Shown here: positions 10,344-21,342 of the stretch, piece after piece
Layout of the letters: every line of letters starts with the position of its first letter
Numbering within the stretch: the stretch's first letter is position 1
Assembly: GCA_001600615.1 (NCBI GenBank)
Contig: BCKK01000004.1
Span: 1,351,316 to 1,415,315, forward strand
From: Dioszegia crocea
Lineage: Eukaryota; Basidiomycota; Tremellomycetes; Tremellales; Bulleribasidiaceae
Direction: 5' to 3'
Length of the DNA: 64,000 nucleotides
Translations under genes and position numbers: made by a program
The notes under the pieces: model-generated
Database searches by the model: none
The model's input: the letters and a program-made list of their open reading frames with translations, nothing else
What the model was told of the DNA's origin: nothing

Positions 10344-13300
10344 ATGACACGCCCGAGAAGGGCAGCTGCTCTGCCGAAAGCCCACTCTCGAAGCAGGTCG
10401 GCAGACGATGGCGACGAAAGCGATGATCCGTTGGCACTCACCCCTTTGCGTCACAGCGACAAGACGCAACGCCGAGTTGAGAGTCATAGATCTGTGGACA
10501 GGGTGGTGGGTGGAGTAGAGATGCCAGATGGCGATCTTGTCCCGCCCAGCGACGAGGAAGAATTTGATGCATGGGCAGCAGCGCTAGCACGACATAGACA
10601 AGCGCCTTCATCTCCAACGGGAAAACTTGTACGTTCAGTGAAGGCAAATCTGACAAGATAGAGACGAGTGCCTGCTAGATTCAGTCTCTTCTCCGACGAC
10701 GAGTCTGCGGATACGGATAGTGATAAATCGAGGACAGGACCTCCTGATCGTGCGCGTTCCACACGGTCCACGTCGTCTGACCTTACGCCACCCCCCTCTC
10801 AGTCGTTCCGTCCCCCTTCACCACCCGTCGTAATGTCCAGCTACACGATGAACCACCTCGCGAGCTCTCCCCCGGCATCCCCTCAGTCTTTCAAAAGGCG
10901 TCGACTGTCTCCTCGCACAGAGACACCAGTAGATCTGATGGAGTCACGACCGAAAGATTCACATCCTTTGTCACCCTTCCGGTCGCCGACTGGACATTCT
11001 CCTAAAATATCTAGCCAGTCAGAGACTTTGCTCTTCCCCAATCCTGCCCCGTCCAATGATCCGCCCTTATCCTCTTCTGCCGCGAGCCCTCGTCTAGACA
11101 GTGTAGCCAAGTTACAGCCCAACTCATACCCGAAAAGCCCCCCTCCAGCGCCCTCGCCCCCTGCTGTACACACTTCTTTTCCAAGCGCGGATCTTATTCC
11201 ATCACCCCGTCCATCACCTCACCCATCACCTCACCCATCACCTCACCCATCATTCCACCCATCACCTCACCCATCACCTCACCCATCGCCTCACCCATCG
11301 CCTCACCCATCGCCTCACCCATCACCCCACCCACCACCCGATCCTCCAGCGCCCGATCCCATTCTCCAGCAGTATCAATCCGCTCGTACTTTCCGAACGA
11401 GAACTGCCCTCCAATTACAGCCGTACACTCGCGAGAGACAAGTCTACGAGGCGGTGCTACGTAAAGGAGGGATCAAAAGGGCAAAAGTCGTGCTACCTCG
11501 AGAAGCGAGCTCGGAAGAAGATTTTAGTCCAGAGGCAAGTCCGCAAGCTGCGATACCCAAGCGGACATACCGCATCGTGGACATTGTCGACGAGGATCGC
11601 ACAGAGTATTTCGTTCGACACAACATTGCGACAGCGGAAGACTCCGACGCGGATTTGCAAAAGATCGCGCGCGAGCGGTTGAGAATGGAGAAGGAACAGC
11701 GACGGAAAAGGCGAGAAGAGCAGAGAGTTCAGAAAGAATTTGAAAGGCTTAATGTGAGTATGTGCAGCCTTTACGCTGATGTCAGGAGCCGTCTTCTCCG
11801 CTGTATCCTGCCCCCATGTCTCATTCACCACAGTACCCCCAGTCACCATTGGTTCCCTCTCCAACCACCTCGAGCGCATCTCCCAACTTCAGCCCACCTC
11901 CCACCTCCCACCCGCATCGACTCGATCGCATAGCCGGCCGCATGCTCCCACGGGTGATGCTCAAGGACGATGCTAAGAAGCCATCGTCCAAGCGACGGAG
12001 CAAGACCAAAGTTGTGGCTGCACCGGGCAGGGCTGTGCGCCGGCAAGGCGATGGCGAAATCGATTTGTCCATGTTTGACAATGACTCCGACTCTGCCCCG
12101 GAGGCATTCGAGCCTGTACTCGTGCTCAGCTCGGACGAGAGCCTTTCCGGGTCACAGGCGGAAGAGGACAACCAGGAAACCTTGGCTAGGTTGTATGAGG
12201 GTGACTTTGACACTATCGTACGGGGGAAAACAAAAAATCGACGTAAAAGCAGGCCTCGGCCCAAGCCCAGACACAAATCCAGACCCAAACCAAAATCCCT
12301 TCGCCTCACCGAAAGGACAATCTTCTCCACTACCGATCTCGACCTCGTCGATGAGCCACATTCCGTACTACAGAGTCGCATCAACTCTGGCGTCGGCAAG
12401 GCGAAATCATGGGCGAATTTGACCAAATTCTCGGCCGATTTCGACATCTCCCCCCTACCATCCGGACTGGAATGTTCCGGTTTCCCCTTACCCCGAGTTG
12501 CCAACCTCATTGATGTCTTCGAAAGCAACACTATCGATGCGGTGGACAGCGCTCAACACATGGGCGTTGTATTTGACAACGAACTCGATGGAGTAGCCCT
12601 GGGCGAAGCGGTAGAACGATATTTCGCCAACCTGCAGCGGCAGCTACTGGCCACGACACCTGCAGAAGCCGCAGAAGTCGTGTCGTTTCTAGCTGCGAAG
12701 CTGCTTGGCGATGTTGGATTCGCCCAGCTTGTCGAAACCCATCTTGACGCTCTCGAAGTGCATATTGGCAGAATCGTCGCCAATGGCGTCGAGGACCAGC
12801 GGGACACCTTTTTGGGAACCCTCTGGTTTGTACTAGAGCTGAGGCTGGTGTCCGCGGGCCGGTGGAGCACACCTCTTCGTGCAGCAGCGGTGGAGATGAC
12901 GGCGTCCACCATTTTCCAGCTCCTACTGCTGGCCGGGTTTGACCAGGCTTTGCGCCCGCTCAAAATCTGCCTTCGGGGCGAGTCAATCAATGGAAAGATG
13001 ACGGATGTCCTCACCTGTCACTGGATAGCGGTAGCGCGGACTATCGACGCGTACGGTCGGCACGTGTCTGACTCGGATGTGCTCGTTCGAATTCTACTTC
13101 ACGCGCACGACACTGCCTATCACCTGGATCTGGTCGGACCGGTAGCTTCGGAACGTATTTGGTACACGACGTTTGGTCTATGCGCCATATCGCAGTTTAA
13201 CGATCGGGGCCGAACTACCAGCGGGTATCAGCCGGTTCCGCGCTGGGGGCTGGTCCGAAAGGCGCTTGGGATGATCAAGATCGCGCACGAGGATGAGGCG

Positions 13301-15239
13301 GAGGAGAAGCTGGATGTGAATGTCTTTAGAGGACGGGACCGTTACGTTCGAGTGATGATGGCGAGGTGTGTGAAGCTGTCGGCGGTGTGGAATTGGGGGT
13401 TCGACAGAGATACATTCCCAATCATAACTCGAGACTTGGGCACCACATTCAAACAAAGACAATACCGCAACTTTCCCACCGAGCCGGCGGTCGACTATCC
13501 GGACTGGGTCGTGTCGTTTGATATTGAACAAACTTCGCTACCTGAGGCCACACACGAGACGGCGTTCGAGATGTACCTTCGACTGGTATGCGTCGCCGCA
13601 TCGGACATGGTCGCGACTTCAACCAAGGACCAGATCCAATTGGCGGACAAGGACATACAGCGGTTGATTATGTCAATCATACCCGTTAGTCCGGTCAATT
13701 TCAACCGCCTCTTTCCCCCGACGCCTAGACAACTAGCCCAGTTGGTTAATCGTTACGCCACGATGGTCGCCGCTTGTCACTTCACCCCCTCCATCCTGCG
13801 CTGGCTTCTGGCGAATTCTCGGAAATGGTCGGCATTCGAAGCTGCTGATTTCGATTCGAGGCAAATCAGCATTCGGGGCTTGATGTACGTGGCGGTTGCC
13901 TGTCAGCGTCACGAGCATTCACTGCAGGCGATTATCGAGCGCTTGAGCGAAATCATGCGGTGCCTTCAGCGTGAGCAGGACTCGGCCACGGAAGATGTGC
14001 GGCAGCTGGAGGCGCAGAGAACAATGGTGCTTGTAATCAGTTGCTTCAAGCAAATGATCCTGCGTCATTCCTACATTACTGCAAAGCAACAGATAGCTGT
14101 GTACCCGGATCCAAGTCTGCTCGATCCGAGTGAGTAGCATGTTGAATGAGCTAATCCTAGGTTGGACATTACGCATATTCGACCTGTCTGCTCAAGACTA
14201 TCGGTCGGGCCTGGAAGTTGTCAGTGCGGTGCAAGCATTTCTGGACACGCGGGCGAATGTCCTCCCACCGAGCGCAAGGCGTGCCAGGGAAGAGCGTCTT
14301 GAGAGTCAGGACGAGTTTGGGTCATTCGGCTTTGAGCTGGATCCAACGACAGTTGCGCAGTTGGGCGGGGAGAGCGCCATTCCCGAGAGTCTAGATGCAA
14401 GATTGGCAACTGTGAGTTGAGTCTGGGCGAAGCTAATGTAGATTCTCGAAGAGACCATCTGTCCCCGAATTTACCGACTACTGTCAGATATCTTGGCAGC
14501 CAGCGCGGTGGATGAGCGCCGCTCGACCCTGATCCAGCGGTTGGCTGTTTGTTGGGCGGATTGCGCGGCAATCTTGGTTGTGGATCATCGTCGATTGGTA
14601 CGTCCGGTTTGACTCAACTGACAATAGGAATGGACGACATTTATCGGAAATTTCGGCTCTCAATCTTGGTTGCGATTCGGCGACGATGCCGGCCGGATTC
14701 AGGTCGGCCTGCATTTTATGCTGAGCGTTCTGCAGCTGGACGCTTCGGCGTTTAGAATGTATACGGATGACTTCATGTCACTCTTCTTCTCTGTCATTGG
14801 TACGGATCGCATGACGGTGGAACACAAGCTGGTGTCTGCGCTACTGGCCGATCCACTCAAGCATCCCTTGTTTGACGGCATGGAGGTGGGGAATATTGGG
14901 CAAGAGGAGTTGTTCAACTTACGCCAGGACATACTTGAAGGTGAGTGGGGTGTGGATCTGCTGACTTTAGGTGTATTCAGTAACATGGCTGGAGCGCTGG
15001 CATCAAGAACGATACAAAAGCCCTTTGTTTATCGTTGCATCAACAACTTGGTGTCCGGGCTGGAGCGATGTCTAGAGGTGAGCCTGTTTTCGACCTTGCT
15101 GATTTAGTCCATTCCCGATCCTATTCCCAAAAAGGCCTACTTCACCAAAGCCGAGGCGATTGTAAAGAGTCTCTGTCACCATCTCGGAGGCCACGTCAAT
15201 TCGTCACTAGTCCCTGCATTGAAAGTCTTCGCTCTATGA
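10344..15239 (+). CDS. MMS22: Mus7/MMS22 family replication-repair protein
   Basis: Mms22/Mus7 works with the Rtt101-Mms1 ubiquitin ligase (Cul4-type in fission yeast) to let replication forks pass DNA damage; it acts in the nucleus. The model has eight exons and about 1,550 residues. The N-terminal third is disordered and Ser/Pro-rich, with a Pro-Ser-Pro-His minisatellite. The family-like motif RTRTALQLQPYTRERQ is near 11388-11435, followed by a basic coiled segment. RMLPRVMLKD near 11938 precedes an acidic stretch and a long alpha-helical C-terminal region. The last exon ends [10 protein letters not shown]. The first intron (about 10628-10660) contains an in-frame stop and must be removed. 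The 3' end overlaps the end of the acyl-CoA dehydrogenase gene on the other strand. The family is assigned from motif memory. Confidence 0.7.
11205..11338 (+). repeat. Coding minisatellite, 12-bp unit (Pro-Ser-Pro-His)
   Basis: About ten copies of a 12-bp unit close to CCATCACCTCAC lie inside the MMS22 reading frame and encode Pro-Ser-Pro-His repeats. Unit variants (CACCT/CGCCT, one Phe for Pro) group in blocks, which points to recent unit duplication. Because the unit is a multiple of three, copy-number change keeps the frame. Confidence 0.9.
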
Positions 15240-16746
15240 GATGTAGTCCTTCCTGATCAACTTTGCGATCGTCTCCAATTGGATGTTGCTTGTTCCCTCG
15301 TAGATTGCCCCAATCTTGGAATCTCTCCAGTACTTTTCCAAAGGAAGATCGCGCGTGAAGCCCACACCGCCAGCCCATTCGATTGCCGCGCCACTGACTT
15401 CGCTGGCAATCACGGAAGAGTAGTATCTAATCAGCCAAGCTCAAGTTGGACTTACTTTGCCATCGCAGCTTCCTTGGTGAAGGGCCTGCCCTCCTCCTTC
15501 AGCCTGGCAGCGTTATAGGTCAACAATCTGGCGGCTTCGATTTTGATCGCGGCTTCGGCAAAGTCGTGCCCCATCTTTTGGAAATCACCAATGTATTTGC
15601 CGAATTGTTTTCGTTGATAGGCGTAGGTGACGGCGTGGTCGAAGGCACCTTGGGCGATTCCGACCATCTGAGCGGCGATACCGATTCGTCCCTCGTTGAG
15701 GATTTCAATCGCGATCTGATCAGCGGCGTTAAAGGTGGACCCACTTTATAGCCTTTGCCAACTTCTCCAACGATGTTCTCCTTGGGGATTTTGACGTCGT
15801 CAAAAGACAGCACGCAGGTGGAGGAAGAGCGGATACCGAGCTGCGATCAGCGGCGTTGACGTCAAACATACCTTCTTCTCCCTTTTGGCGATCTGCACGC
15901 CCATATCTTTGGACATCACAAAGCAGGTAATACCCTTGTAGCCTTTGGATGGGTCGACATTTGCAAAGACCTGATTAGCCAAGTATGATGCCGACTCACT
16001 AGGAAAGTATCGGCTTCGGCAGAGTTGGAGATCCACCTGAGGTCAGCGAGGACCTAGATCGACTTACGCTTTGCTACCGTTGAGGATGTAACCACCATCA
16101 GAGTCCTTTTTGGCGGTCGTTTGTAGGCCAAACGCGTCACTCCCGGCATTGGGCTCACTAAGGCAGAAGCTTCCGACCTGAATCAGCTCAATATACGTTC
16201 AACTCACAGTGTTGGTGGCGAGTCCAGGCAACCACTTATCCTTAATCGCGTCGCTTCCGTAGAGGCGAAGGACGGTGTTGACGAGGGTATTGTGCACATC
16301 GCAAAGCACCGCGACTGACGCGTCGACTTTGGCCAGTTCCTCCACCGCAATGATCGCACTGGTGAAGGAGCAGCCCGATCCCTCGTGATCGGTCGAGGTT
16401 TCAATGCCCATGAGCTGGGGTTAGCACAATCGGCGATTTACTCACTCCATTGTCGAAAAGGCCCTTGATAATATCCTGATGTTAGCGCGTTCGTACTAGC
16501 ACTCACTGGGTCCATCTGCTCCCTCTCGTCCATGTCTCGGGCACGAGGAGCGATGACCTCCTGGGCGAACTTGGCCACCGTCTCTCGAATCATGTTTTCC
16601 TCTTCGGTAAAGTTCCACAGACTAAGGGGGGTGTCGATCGCGGGTCGAGTGATCTCCTGGACACCGCGCGCGATCGGCGAGGCCGAGAACTGGCGAGTGG
16701 CCAGTCGGGCAGAGAGGGTAGCTGGTCGTAGGAATTTCGAAAGCAT
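15234..16746 (-). CDS. Mitochondrial acyl-CoA dehydrogenase (short/branched-chain type)
   Basis: A flavoprotein that makes the alpha-beta double bond in acyl-CoA, passing electrons to ETF; it acts in fatty-acid or branched-chain amino-acid breakdown. The N terminus ([20 protein letters not shown]) is a typical mitochondrial targeting peptide. Family features follow in order: an N-terminal helical domain from [19 protein letters not shown]; a middle domain with [16 protein letters not shown] and [12 protein letters not shown]; and a C-terminal domain with [16 protein letters not shown] and the catalytic-base motif IYEGTSNIQ. About 434 residues over eight or so exons. The stop (15236-15234) lies inside the last codons of MMS22. 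Acetate kinase starts divergently 199 bp away, so the two may share a promoter. Confidence 0.9.
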
Positions 16747-16945
16747 TGTGTGTGATGTATTGATGATCGAAGCAAACACGGTCTTTCTTTTTCTACCGGG
16801 CGGGCACTGGTGCAAGTCGGTAATGGGTGGATAGCCGATGTGACGTAAGGTTGACCGGCCGGAGCTTGCCTACGTAACTGCTATGTACGTAAGATGTAGC
16901 AGGCACATTAGTCCGCATTGTGGCTCTGTATCCACCTACAACACC

Positions 16946-18365
16946 ATGCCCTATCTACTAGCCATCAATTGCGGCTCATCTTCAATCAAGGGGAAGCTGT
17001 ACACTATACCAGCGGACTCAAAGGGCGAGCTAGGATCTGCCGCTTCGCTCAACGTCACAAACATCAATGCTAAAGGGCAGAAGATAAAGATCAAGGTCAA
17101 ATGGACGGATGGGAAGGACGTGGAAGAGGAGGGAGAAGACGGAGACAAGGTCGAGCGTGAGTGTATATAAGACTGAGCTGAGTCAGACCTTCATCTCATC
17201 CCTCTCCTGCTTGTCCAACTTGCAAAGGGCGGCATCAAAGCGGACGACATCAAATACGTCACTCACAGAATGTAAGTTCACTTCAGCCGAGCTGATCAGT
17301 GTACATGGCGGGACCCACAAGCGCGGTATTGTGATCACCAAAGAACATACGGAAGGATTGACTGAAATGGACAAATTATCGGAGTTCGCCCCTTTACATG
17401 TGAGCTTTCGTCCAGCGGGGCTAATTAGAACCATCACGCTGTTCTTGCCGTGCGCTCATGTCTGGACGCGCTTCCGAATCACAAGTCTCTGCTACTTTTT
17501 GATACCCTCTTTCATGTAAGTCAAGCTTGGCCGTGCTGATTCAGCAAACCATCCCTGCAGAAACATACACCTATGCCCTTCCACCTGCATCGGTGGATTT
17601 GCAAATGCCTTTGCGAAAGTATGGCTTCCACGGCTTGTCCTATGCGTCTATTGTGCGATCAATGGCGAGGCACCTGCAAAAGAGCGAGGACGACATCAAC
17701 ATTGTGGTAGCGCATCTTGGGAGCGGCGCTTCAGCGTGCTGCATCAGGAACGGGAAGAGTATCGACACTTGTAGGTTGAACCCAGACCTCGCTAACAACA
17801 GCTATGGGCCTAACCCCACTGGAGGGTTTGATTGGAGGCACACGAAGCGGTACCATCGACCCCACCGCGATCTTTCATCACACTCCCAACGCGGGAGACG
17901 ACTCTGGCACGGAGGGGATGCATGTGACGAATGCGGAAATGATCATGAACAAGTGGGTCTATGTTGTGCTCTGCTGATAGGCAATCTGGACTACAGGCTC
18001 TGGCAGGGACCACCGATTTCGGATTGATCCTGTCCGACTTGGACAAATATCGGCTCGCGTATGGTGTCTATCTCGACCGGCTTTTGGGATACATCTCACA
18101 GTACCTGTGCAAGCTGCTGGCGCAGACGTCTTTGGACAAGATTGACGGTTTGGTGTTTTCCGGTGGAATTGGTGAAAAGGCAGGGAAGCTGAGGGAAGAC
18201 GTGTTGAAGCACTTTGCCTGGCTGGGCGCGGAAGTCGGCAAGAACGGAGAGGACGGACAAGTTGTAGAAATCACAACGCCAGAAAGCAAACTCAAAGGTT
18301 GGGTGGTGCAGACGGACGAGGAGGGGTGGTGCGCCGAGCTAGCCCGACAAGATTTTAACATATAG
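16946..18365 (+). CDS. ackA: Acetate kinase
   Basis: Interconverts acetate + ATP and acetyl phosphate + ADP. In fungi it is thought to pair with phosphoketolase, which makes acetyl phosphate from sugar phosphates. Family motifs in order: [14 protein letters not shown] (phosphate-binding N terminus), the segment joining to [68 protein letters not shown] and, near the end, [10 protein letters not shown]. Seven exons give about 413 residues, normal for the family. The start is the first ATG that puts the phosphate motif at residue 8. It ends 1 bp from the stop of the convergent ligase gene. Confidence 0.93.
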
Positions 18366-18366
18366 A

Positions 18367-20142
18367 TTACAACTTTGCTTTCAGCTCCTCCTGCACCCTT
18401 GCTCTCAGATCTTTTCTCAAAATCTTCCCACTTGGGCTCTTGGGTATCGCGTCAATGAGCACTACGCCGCCTCGCAGGTTCTTGTAATGCGCCACCTTGC
18501 CTTCGACCCATTTGGCGATGTCTTTCGGGAACGTGTCGCTTACCCCGGCGACTGGGACAATGTAGGCACGGGGTAGCTCCGTCGCTTGGTCCTTGGACCA
18601 GACCCCAATCACCGCGACATCTGCCACCTCGTCGTGCGACAAAAGTAAAGCTTCGAGTTCGGCGGGTGGGACTGATTCAGCTTAATCTAAGTAGGCTCAC
18701 CTTGGAATCCCTTGTATTTGATCAACTCCTTGACCCGATCCACAATTCTATCATCAGCTCGGCAAAGGCAGCACTTACGAAAAGTAACCATCCTCCGCAA
18801 CAACGGCGACGTCCCCAGTCTTAAACCAGCTACCTTCGGCAAAGGTGTTACTCGTTGCTTCGACGTTTCGCCAATATCCCTTCATCACGCTCGGTCCTCG
18901 CAGCCACAGCTCTCCCCTGTCGGTATCTTTGCCAGTTTCGGCATCCACCAAACGAGCCTGGAAGGTGGGCATCAACCTTCCGACCTGTCCTGCGTGGCTT
19001 CGCGATTCGTCCAAGGTCATAACGTGGGTCACGGGTGAGGTCTCGGTGAGGCCATATCTGATCAGCAGAGTCAAGCTCAAACTCACCCCTGAGTGACCTT
19101 GATCCATGGGAACTTCTTTTCAAACGCCGCGGTGAGCTCTGGACCTAAAGGAGCTGCGCCTGACATAAATCCTCGGATGGTCCTGAGCGAATCCTTGACG
19201 TTCTTGGAGTTGATTAGAGCGATGAGGATGGGAGGTACAATCAAACCCCAAGTGATTTTGTACTTTTCCACCGCCGCCAAGACGGAAGATTCTTCAAATC
19301 GCGGCAAGATGACGACTGGGACGCCGCGAGTGAGGGGTTGGTGCAGGACAACGCTGAGCCCTGGGGTTAGGCTACTCGCTGGGTCACTTACCATAAATGT
19401 GACTGAACGGAAGAACTGATTAGCTAAGCCTTAGTAGAACTCACTCCCTAGTACGACGTCACCCTTGCCTAAAGGTTCGTATACAGTATTCAACGCCTGG
19501 ATTTGACTTGTAATATTGTGGTGGCTTGTCTCCACACCTTTGGCGCGGCCGGTGGTACCAGAGGAATAGCACAGGTAGGCGGTGGCTGTCTCGTCGATCG
19601 GACTGGGGTCTAGCGGCTTGCCCCAGAGGTCTTCGATACACTTGTGTTTGGCAGACCCGGCCTGGCTGAGGAGGATGATGCGGGACGGGGGAATCTTTGG
19701 GGCGTCCGGGAGGGAGAGGGCTTTGTACAGAGTGTCAAGTAAAGGCGGACTGACAAATACCAGGGAAGCTGTCGAGTCCTTGATCTGGTGCAGGAGTTCG
19801 GGTGGAGAACTATCAGTTGGGCTCATGGGCAACTTACTATCCATAGCTAGCGGGTGAGACGACCAGACCTGCAGCTTGCCCACCAATCAATGCGTTGATC
19901 CACTCGTAGCTGTTCATGCCGAAGATGCACATTACGTCTCCGCGCTTCATTCCAAGCGAGTGCATGCCTGAAGCAAGCTGTCGCGCCTGCAGGCTGACAT
20001 CTCCGCGTGTCACCTTGCGATTTGCTAAGGCGTCTATGAAGGCGATACCCTTGGGGTCTGGCTGATGGTGTTTGAAGAGGAAATCATAGATTGAGCAGCG
20101 GGGCAGGGCGGGAGCTGGGTGCATGGATTCTATCACGGCCAT
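18367..20142 (-). CDS. Acyl/aryl-CoA ligase (4-coumarate-CoA ligase-like), possible peroxisomal
   Basis: An adenylate-forming enzyme that activates a carboxylic acid with ATP and loads it on CoA. Motifs in order: SGMHSLGMKRGDVMCIFGMN; the P-loop YSSGTTGRAKGVE; GLSVVLHQPL with GVPVVILPRF; the adenylate motif YGLTETSPVTH; GELWLRGPSVMKGYW; FKTGDVAVV; the hinge region VKELIKYKG; and the C-terminal lysine motif PKSPSGKILRKDL. About 540 residues over six exons, the family's usual size. The protein ends Ala-Lys-Leu, an accepted type 1 peroxisomal targeting signal variant. Substrate (fatty, coumaric or other acid) cannot be read. It is convergent with acetate kinase and divergent from ClpP, whose start lies 242 bp away. 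Confidence 0.9.
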
Positions 20143-20384
20143 GTTGATATGAATTGTTAAGGTGACAGATGTGTTGTCTCAAAATAGGGTAAAGGGAAGA
20201 TATTAGCAGATCAGAGTGGATCATGGAGCACAGCTAGTCCAGCTAGTAGCACATCGACCGGCGATTAATATGATTAATAACCGACTCGGCAATACAGTAG
20301 CCAGCTAGCCACTGCGCGCTATATCCGGATATCCATACCATGCCTCAGCCACAGGTGTGACACAGATCATACGCTACATCTGCT

Positions 20385-21127
20385 ATGTCAGTGCTTCGTG
20401 CCATCCGGAATGTGCGACACTTCTCCAACCCAGTCGTGAGAGATTCGCTTGTCCCGATAGTGGTTGAACAAACAGTAGGTTTACCTTGTGCACGGCTAAT
20501 AGGCTCGCGGCGAGCGCAGCTATGACATTTATTCCCGCCTGTTGAAGGAGCGAGTTATCTTCCTAGGTCCAGTAGGTGCATTGAAAGCAAGGCTGATAGG
20601 TCTCCGACCTGCCATCCACTTTGATCACCGCTCAACTTCTATTCCTCGAGGCCGAGGAGGCGACGAAGCCTATAAAGCTCTACATCAACTCTCCTGGCGG
20701 GAGCGTTACCGCCGGATTGGCCATATACGACACAATGCAGTACATCACATCACCAGTGCATACATTTTGCATGGGCCAGGCGGCGAGCATGGGCAGTCTG
20801 CTATTGGCGGGCGGCGAAAGTGGTCATCGCTATGCCCTGCGCAACAGCAGCGTCATGATACATCGTAAGTTGAGCCTAGGTGAGGCTGATGTAGAACCAA
20901 GCGGAGGGGCGTCTGGACAAGCGTCCGACATAGCACTCCACGCGAAGGAGATACTGAGAATGCGCTCAGCGCTAACCGATATCTACGCCGACCACTGCAC
21001 GAAGAAAGACGAAGCGAGGGACACGGCCAGGGCGAGATTCGAGAAAGCTCTAGAGAGGGACTACTTTATGACCAGCACGGAGGCTGTTGAGTTTGGAATT
21101 GTTGACAGTATCGTGCAAAAGAGGTAG
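20385..21127 (+). CDS. clpP: Mitochondrial ATP-dependent Clp protease proteolytic subunit
   Basis: ClpP forms the double-ring serine protease that degrades proteins fed by ClpX in the mitochondrial matrix. Four exons with introns of 28, 28 and 30 nt give 218 residues. A short presequence ([16 protein letters not shown]) precedes the mature start. Then come [50 protein letters not shown], the serine nucleophile in [11 protein letters not shown] and the histidine in MIHQPSGGA, the last assembled across intron 3. The C terminus [11 protein letters not shown] is typical. Yeasts such as S. cerevisiae lack ClpP, so its presence is informative about lineage. Confidence 0.94.
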
Positions 21128-21342
21128 CATACTGTTTGCAGAACTAGCCAGCGCGAGAAGATCAGTCCTCCTATCATACATCAACTCCCATCCAGACATC
21201 TTCCATCATCCTCCTCCGATGGACATGGCCGGATTGGTGCCGTTACCTGAAACTCGTCTGAGATTTCAGATTTCAGACCTTGACCTCGCCCGAGATCACA
21301 GTATCTTAGTTACTATCTGCAAGCTCTGCATTCACATGCTGA

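Noticed and set aside
11205..11338. CRISPR-like regular array
   Set aside because: The units are 12 bp, contiguous without spacers and in frame with a protein; it is a coding minisatellite in a eukaryote.
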